Positions 6,536 to 10,184 of a stretch of DNA of 10,184 bases are shown here, in pieces. Source of the DNA: Pseudomonadota bacterium. GTDB lineage: Bacteria; Bdellovibrionota; Bdellovibrionia; Bdellovibrionales; JAEYZS01. The notes beneath the pieces were generated by a model, which worked only from the letters and a program-made list of their open reading frames with translations, was not told where the DNA came from and did no database searches. The translations under genes were made by a program, and so were the position numbers. Numbering within the stretch: position 1 is the stretch's first letter; each line of letters starts with the position of its first letter. The DNA lies in assembly GCA_023427925.1 (NCBI GenBank), contig JAEYZS010000026.1, positions 1 to 10,184 of the forward strand. Reading direction: 5' to 3'.

Positions 6536-6908
6536 CGGAGTCTTGGCTTTCTCTTTCTTCTCGCTCTAGTTCAAGCTTTCTTAGTTCGTGCTGAACTTTC
6601 ATGGCATCTTCAAATTTCGTGTCCACAAAAAACTTCATTTTAGGGAGATACTTCATTCGAACCTGAGAATTGATGTACTGATTGATCTGGTGAGCCTTGT
6701 TTTGCAATACTTCAACATTTTGTTTTGCAACCGTCTCGCCGCCTTGGTTGTAAACAAGAACGCGTGCTGATCTCAGGTCTTTAGAAACCATCACGCGAGT
6801 AATGGTGGCAATCCCTTCGATCTCTCCTCCAAGTTGAATCACCATATAGCTAGAGATTAAATCTCTTAGCTCTTTTTCAACCCTTTGGATGCGACGATTG
6901 CCTTCCAT
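6525..6908 (-). CDS. rbfA: 30S ribosome-binding factor RbfA
   Basis: Single KH-like domain protein that binds the immature 30S subunit near the 5' end of 16S rRNA (helix 1 region) and helps its late maturation, notably in the cold. Its 127 residues are of normal length. Family features visible are the N-terminal helix with R-R-I-Q-R-V-E-K-E-L, the strand ITRVMVSKDLRSARVLV (36-52), and the LPKMKFFVDTKFEDAMKVQHEL segment (88-109). A highly charged, probably flexible tail ends in SQDSDDE. The ATG has AAAAGGA four bases upstream, and only 25 bases separate it from infB. Its 3' end overlaps truB, so infB, rbfA and truB look like one tightly packed transcription unit. Confidence 0.95.
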   Translation of the reverse strand: MEGNRRIQRVEKELRDLISSYMVIQLGGEIEGIATITRVMVSKDLRSARVLVYNQGGETVAKQNVEVLQNKAHQINQYINSQVRMKYLPKMKFFVDTKFEDAMKVQHELRKLELEREERESQDSDDE

Positions 6909-6933
6909 ATAATCCTTTTACACTTCCGTTCGA

Positions 6934-9546
6934 TTAAATGCTTCTAGTGATAGTCTGCTTCTCGAATGCTTCAATAATGTCGCCAACTTTAAGGTCATTG
7001 TAGTTTTCGATTCCAATACCGCACTCATACCCAGCAGCAACTTCTCTTGCGTCGTCTTTGAAACGCTTCAATGAAGAAAGCTTTCCTTCATAGATCACGC
7101 GACCTTCACGCACAAGTCTGACGCTTGCATTACGTGTGATCTTGCCGTCTTTCACATGGCTACCAGCAATTGTTCCAATTTTTGGTACAGTGAATGTTTG
7201 ACGGACTTCTGCGGACCCCAAAGTAACTTCTTTAAATTCTGGATCCAGAAGACCAGAAAGTGCTTTCTTAATGTCATCAACCAACTCATAAATGATTGAG
7301 TAAGTTTTGATTTCAACGCCACGTTGCTTTGCAAGATTTTGTGCGCCGCTATCCGGTCTTACGTTAAATCCAATGATCAAACCACCAGATGTCTGCGCAA
7401 GTAGAACGTCGGATTCAGTAATTCCACCTACCGCGGAGTGAAGAATTTTAACTTTCACTTCATCAGTTGATGTCTTTTCCAACATTCCCTTTACAGCCTC
7501 AGAACTTCCAGCCACATCTGACTTTAAGATAATAGGGAGTTCCTTAACATTTCCAGTTTGAATTTTTGAGAAAATACTTTCCAAAGTCATCTTTGAATTT
7601 GGAGTTTCTTTAAGTTCGTTTTCTTTTTCTAAGCGCTTTTTAGAAACTTCTTCCGCTGTTCTTTCTGAATCAACGACATCAAATAGATCTCCAGCAAGAG
7701 GAACCTTATTGAGGCCAAGAACCTCAACTGGTTCGCCTGGTTTCACCTCGTCGAGCCGTTGACCTTTTTCATTTTGCATGACACGCACACGTCCATATGC
7801 AGAGCCTGCAACCATATACTGTGTTGTTTTAAGAGTTCCCTCTTTAACGAGAACAGTCGCAACCACACCGCGTCCTTTATCCATTCGGCTTTCAATGACG
7901 ATACCGCTAGCAGAACGATCAGGGTTTGCTTTTAACTCTTGAACTTCTGCAACAAGTAGAACGTGTTCCAGGAGTTCTTTGATCCCTTCTTTTTTCAGAG
8001 CTGAAACGCCTTGGAAAATTGTTGTTCCACCCCACTCTTCTGGAAGGAGTTCGTATTCAGCAAGTTGTTGTTTAATTTTTTCTGGATTTGCTTGAGGCTT
8101 GTCTATCTTGTTCATAGCAACGATGATCGGTACACCGGCGCTCTTTGCGTGATTTAGAGCTTCCACAGTTTGAGGCATCACACCATCATCGGCAGAAACA
8201 ACAAGAATTACGATATCCGTAACATTTGCACCTCTTGCTCTCATTTCCGTAAAGGCCGCGTGGCCCGGAGTATCGATGAAAGTGATTTGCTTACCGTCTT
8301 CAAGAGTTACCTTATAGGCACCAATGTGTTGAGTAATCCCGCCTGCCTCACCAGCTGCCACGTCGGCTTTTCTGATAGCATCAAGAAGACTTGTCTTACC
8401 GTGATCGACGTGACCCATTACAGTGACAACAGGAATTCTCAACTGAAGCTCAGCTTCTGTTGATGGAGCTACGACATCCTTTAAAATATCTTCCGCGGTT
8501 TTATATACGTTTTGAACTTCAAAACCAAACTCAGGCGCAAGAATTGCCGCTGTTTCAAAGTCGATGTCGGAATTTGGCGTTACTATCATTCCTTCTTTCA
8601 TTAAACGAGAAACCAATTGCGTGATTTTCACACCCATCTCTTGAGCAAAATCAGAGAGTTTAATCTTGTTCTCAATTTTTAAGACTCTCTTGTGAGCTTT
8701 TGGAGTAGTGATTTGAGTTTTTTTAGCTTCCTTCGTCGGAACTCTTTTTTTCTTCGGCTGGAAGATCACTTCACGTTTACGATATTCTGTTGCAGTAAAC
8801 GATGCGACTGCTTCTTCCTCAGCTCGTGCCTTTCTTTTACGTTCTTTCTCTTGTTCTTCTTCTTCGATTTTCTTTTTACGTTCAGCAAAATCTGCTTCCA
8901 TGAACGGATCAAGAGGGGCAGACATAAAACCTGTTCTAAGGTTTCTTGCGCCGCCACCACTGATCGATGTTGGTGAACTCATTCCAGCGCCACTAGCGCC
9001 ACGATCACCTTGGTATCCTGGACGTTGAGGCTTAAGTTTTGTTAAGTCCATTCTTCCGATAATATTTCCACGATCTCTCGGTTTTGTAACATCTGAAGTG
9101 ACTTCATCAGTTCCGCCCTCACTGGCTTGAATAGCAGAATTTTGTTCTGCTTCCAATGCCGTAGGAGCTGGAGTTTCTTCTGCTTGAGCAGCCGCGGCTT
9201 GTACGGCGGCTTGCTCTTCAGCTTTTCTACGAAGGACAGTTTTCTTTTCCGCCGTCTTTTTAACAACGCCGCCTGTCGCTTTCTTTTTTACAGCTCCAGA
9301 GGCTTTTGACGCGGTCTTAGTCGAAGTTGTCTTTTTGGCAGCCTTCTTTTTTGCGGCTTTTTTAGTTGCGCTTGCCTTTGGTTTATTCTCTTCTTCAAGT
9401 TTTGTTTTGATGAGAGCAATGGTATCATCGTCCAGCGTTGCCATGTGGCTCTTCACTGGGATTTCCCATTTCTTTAGCTTATCCATTAGTATTAAAGTCT
9501 CAATACCAACTTCTTTTGCAAATTCGTATAATCTAAGTTGCGACAA
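6934..9546 (-). CDS. infB: Translation initiation factor IF-2 (TTG start)
   Basis: GTPase that brings fMet-tRNA to the 30S subunit and promotes 50S joining. Its 870 residues are ordered as: IF2_N domain (about 1-50); a long, low-complexity lysine/alanine and charged linker (about 53-285); a second IF2_N-type domain (about 287-345); G domain (about 370-540); then domains II, III and the fMet-tRNA-binding C-terminal beta-barrel (to 870). GTPase motifs are intact: G1 GHVDHGKT (378-385), G2 threonine in GGIT (T405), G3 DTPGH (425-429) with the catalytic histidine H429, G4 NKID (479-482) and G5 SAL (515-517). The start is TTG, supported by AAGGAG seven bases upstream and by the protein resembling IF2 N-termini from this codon; the next in-frame ATG is residue 21, inside the N-terminal domain. 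A terminator-like hairpin lies between it and nusA. Confidence 0.98.
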   Translation of the reverse strand: MSQLRLYEFAKEVGIETLILMDKLKKWEIPVKSHMATLDDDTIALIKTKLEEENKPKASATKKAAKKKAAKKTTSTKTASKASGAVKKKATGGVVKKTAEKKTVLRRKAEEQAAVQAAAAQAEETPAPTALEAEQNSAIQASEGGTDEVTSDVTKPRDRGNIIGRMDLTKLKPQRPGYQGDRGASGAGMSSPTSISGGGARNLRTGFMSAPLDPFMEADFAERKKKIEEEEQEKERKRKARAEEEAVASFTATEYRKREVIFQPKKKRVPTKEAKKTQITTPKAHKRVLKIENKIKLSDFAQEMGVKITQLVSRLMKEGMIVTPNSDIDFETAAILAPEFGFEVQNVYKTAEDILKDVVAPSTEAELQLRIPVVTVMGHVDHGKTSLLDAIRKADVAAGEAGGITQHIGAYKVTLEDGKQITFIDTPGHAAFTEMRARGANVTDIVILVVSADDGVMPQTVEALNHAKSAGVPIIVAMNKIDKPQANPEKIKQQLAEYELLPEEWGGTTIFQGVSALKKEGIKELLEHVLLVAEVQELKANPDRSASGIVIESRMDKGRGVVATVLVKEGTLKTTQYMVAGSAYGRVRVMQNEKGQRLDEVKPGEPVEVLGLNKVPLAGDLFDVVDSERTAEEVSKKRLEKENELKETPNSKMTLESIFSKIQTGNVKELPIILKSDVAGSSEAVKGMLEKTSTDEVKVKILHSAVGGITESDVLLAQTSGGLIIGFNVRPDSGAQNLAKQRGVEIKTYSIIYELVDDIKKALSGLLDPEFKEVTLGSAEVRQTFTVPKIGTIAGSHVKDGKITRNASVRLVREGRVIYEGKLSSLKRFKDDAREVAAGYECGIGIENYNDLKVGDIIEAFEKQTITRSI
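9226..9378 (-). other. Lysine/alanine-rich histone-like linker in IF-2
   Basis: Residues 57-107 of IF-2 consist mostly of Lys, Ala, Thr and Val, with blocks such as [11 protein letters not shown], much like the tails of H1-like bacterial proteins. A poly-Ala/Gln/Glu run follows at 110-125. Such linkers are known to be variable and disordered in IF2 of many bacteria. No independent gene is implied. Confidence 0.7.
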
Positions 9547-9553
9547 TTGTTTG

Positions 9554-9559
9554 CTCCTT
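9554..9559 (-). promoter_or_regulatory. infB ribosome binding site supporting the TTG start
   Basis: On the minus strand AAGGAG is followed by CAAACAA and then TTG. The seven-base spacing is ideal, and no ATG or GTG in the same frame lies near it, which decides the start codon. Confidence 0.75.
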
Positions 9560-9580
9560 CGTCTCTTACAATCTTAAATC

Positions 9581-9605
9581 AAAAAGCCAAACTTCTAGTT
9601 TGGCT
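9581..9605 (-). terminator. Intrinsic terminator or attenuator between nusA and infB
   Basis: In the minus transcript AGCCAAAC (9605-9598) pairs perfectly with GTTTGGCT (9592-9585) around the loop TAGAA, followed by a T-run (9584-9581) and then GATTT. It starts ten bases after the nusA stop and lies 38 bases before infB. The T-run exists only in the minus-strand direction. The downstream genes are essential, so it is probably partial or regulated, or an unseen promoter supplies infB. Confidence 0.75.
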
Positions 9606-9615
9606 CTATTGATAA

Positions 9616-10184
9616 TTAGTTCTCTTCTTGGTTACTCTCGCTTGAATTATTTTTTTCAAGCTGCGCAAGTTCTTCCTTCAAGCGCTGATCTGCTGAAGAT
9701 TTTGCCATCGCAGACACCACTTCTTTGGACCCTTCTGTTGAAATTGGGGCCTTTGGGATTGCCTCTCCTGAGTCTTCGTATTTTTTTAAAAGATCTTGAG
9801 AGTCTTTCAATAATTTTTCAGCTGTAGCTTCATCATCAAACCCTGGGATAGCTTGGAGCTCTACTACTGCAGCATCTGAAACTTCTTGGAAAGTTGCAAA
9901 GCCAGATTGGTAAATGTTCTGAGCCTGCGTGTCTGTAATTCCAGGAATCAACTTCAGATTGAAGATCGCTTCCGCTGTTCTTTGCGCCAATGCGTTTTCA
10001 GAAACGATATCAATTTTCCATCCTGAAAGCTTTGCTGCAAGTCTTACATTTTGTCCGCGTTTACCAATAGCTAAGCTCAATTGGCTATCAGGAACAACAA
10101 CTTCCATTTTTCTGTGTTGATCGTGAACTACGATTCTTGCAACTTCAGCCGGAGCCAAAGCATTAGAAACAAAACGGGTAACAT
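9616..10184 (-). CDS. nusA: Transcription termination/antitermination factor NusA, C-terminal part
   Basis: The frame is open to the right edge, so the last 188 or so residues are visible and the true start lies outside; the in-frame TTG at 10158 is internal, because the preceding codons read TRFVSNA in normal NusA sequence. The fragment begins at the end of the first KH domain (SNALAPAEV) and continues with the second KH domain, whose GxxG loop is IGKRGQN, followed by [15 protein letters not shown] helix-hairpin-helix-type region follows ([18 protein letters not shown], and a second IPGF repeat), similar to the acidic repeats of proteobacterial NusA. A charged, Ser/Glu/Asn-rich tail of about 60 residues ends the protein. 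NusA binds RNA polymerase and nascent RNA, promoting pausing and intrinsic termination, and takes part in rRNA antitermination. It lies 69 bases upstream of infB. Confidence 0.96.
   Translation of the reverse strand, partial: VTRFVSNALAPAEVARIVVHDQHRKMEVVVPDSQLSLAIGKRGQNVRLAAKLSGWKIDIVSENALAQRTAEAIFNLKLIPGITDTQAQNIYQSGFATFQEVSDAAVVELQAIPGFDDEATAEKLLKDSQDLLKKYEDSGEAIPKAPISTEGSKEVVSAMAKSSADQRLKEELAQLEKNNSSESNQEEN

Noticed and set aside
8692..8976. Plus-strand Phe/Ser-rich open frame opposite infB
   Set aside because: It is the reverse complement of the Lys/Glu-rich IF-2 linker, which automatically yields Phe/Leu/Ser-rich frames; no independent evidence supports it.
8923..8982. Internal in-frame ATG codons in infB as starts of a short IF-2 form
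   Set aside because: Alternative IF-2 forms exist in E. coli, but neither ATG here (residues 189 and 208) has a suitably spaced ribosome binding site.
9042..9266. Minus-strand Lys/Arg-rich frame inside infB
   Set aside because: It is an out-of-frame reading of the low-complexity IF-2 linker, without a start signal.
9616..10158. Short 180-residue protein starting with TTG at 10158
   Set aside because: The upstream codons in the same frame continue normal NusA sequence to the window edge, so this is the middle of nusA.

Overview
The window is a piece of a Gram-negative bacterial chromosome. It is dominated by one long minus-strand cluster for translation and RNA metabolism, in transcription order nusA (3' part only), infB, rbfA, truB, rpsO, pnp, an M16-family zinc peptidase gene and dut. 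Two plus-strand genes converge on it from the left: the 3' part of a probable outer-membrane beta-barrel gene, and a multi-pass membrane protein resembling the Yip1 family. The beta-barrel protein implies an outer membrane. The pnp–M16 peptidase–dut extension of the nusA/infB cluster, the AT-rich composition and the IF2 N-terminus suggest a delta-type proteobacterium, perhaps a low-GC member of the Bdellovibrio group. That placement is inference; no rRNA or other decisive marker is present.

Layout. 1-516 (+): beta-barrel protein, open at the left edge. 587-1231 (+): membrane protein. 1240-1686 (-): dut. 1696-2928 (-): M16 peptidase. 2928-5027 (-): pnp. 5165-5434 (-): rpsO. 5588-6535 (-): truB. 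6525-6908 (-): rbfA. 6934-9546 (-): infB, starting with TTG. 9616-10184 (-): nusA, open at the right edge. No gene-free stretch exceeds about 160 bases. All minus-strand genes appear intact apart from the edge-cut nusA, with catalytic motifs present.

How the genes work together. NusA (transcription elongation and termination), IF2 (initiator tRNA and subunit joining), RbfA (30S maturation), TruB (tRNA U55 pseudouridylation), S15 (primary 16S binder) and PNPase (3'-5' RNA decay) form a classical transcription/translation cluster. The peptidase and dUTPase genes are attached at its end by very tight junctions: a one-base TAATG overlap, then a ribosome binding site laid over the preceding stop codon.

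The unexplained structure lies in the three larger gaps of the minus-strand cluster. A clean intrinsic-terminator hairpin sits between nusA and infB. A multi-hairpin leader with two mutually exclusive pairings precedes rpsO. A terminator-like hairpin plus two further stems lie between rpsO and pnp. These look like attenuation or autoregulation points that would uncouple expression within the cluster. I found no mobile element, CRISPR array, tRNA or rRNA, and no convincing undescribed protein system; this is essentially a housekeeping region with interesting RNA-level control candidates.
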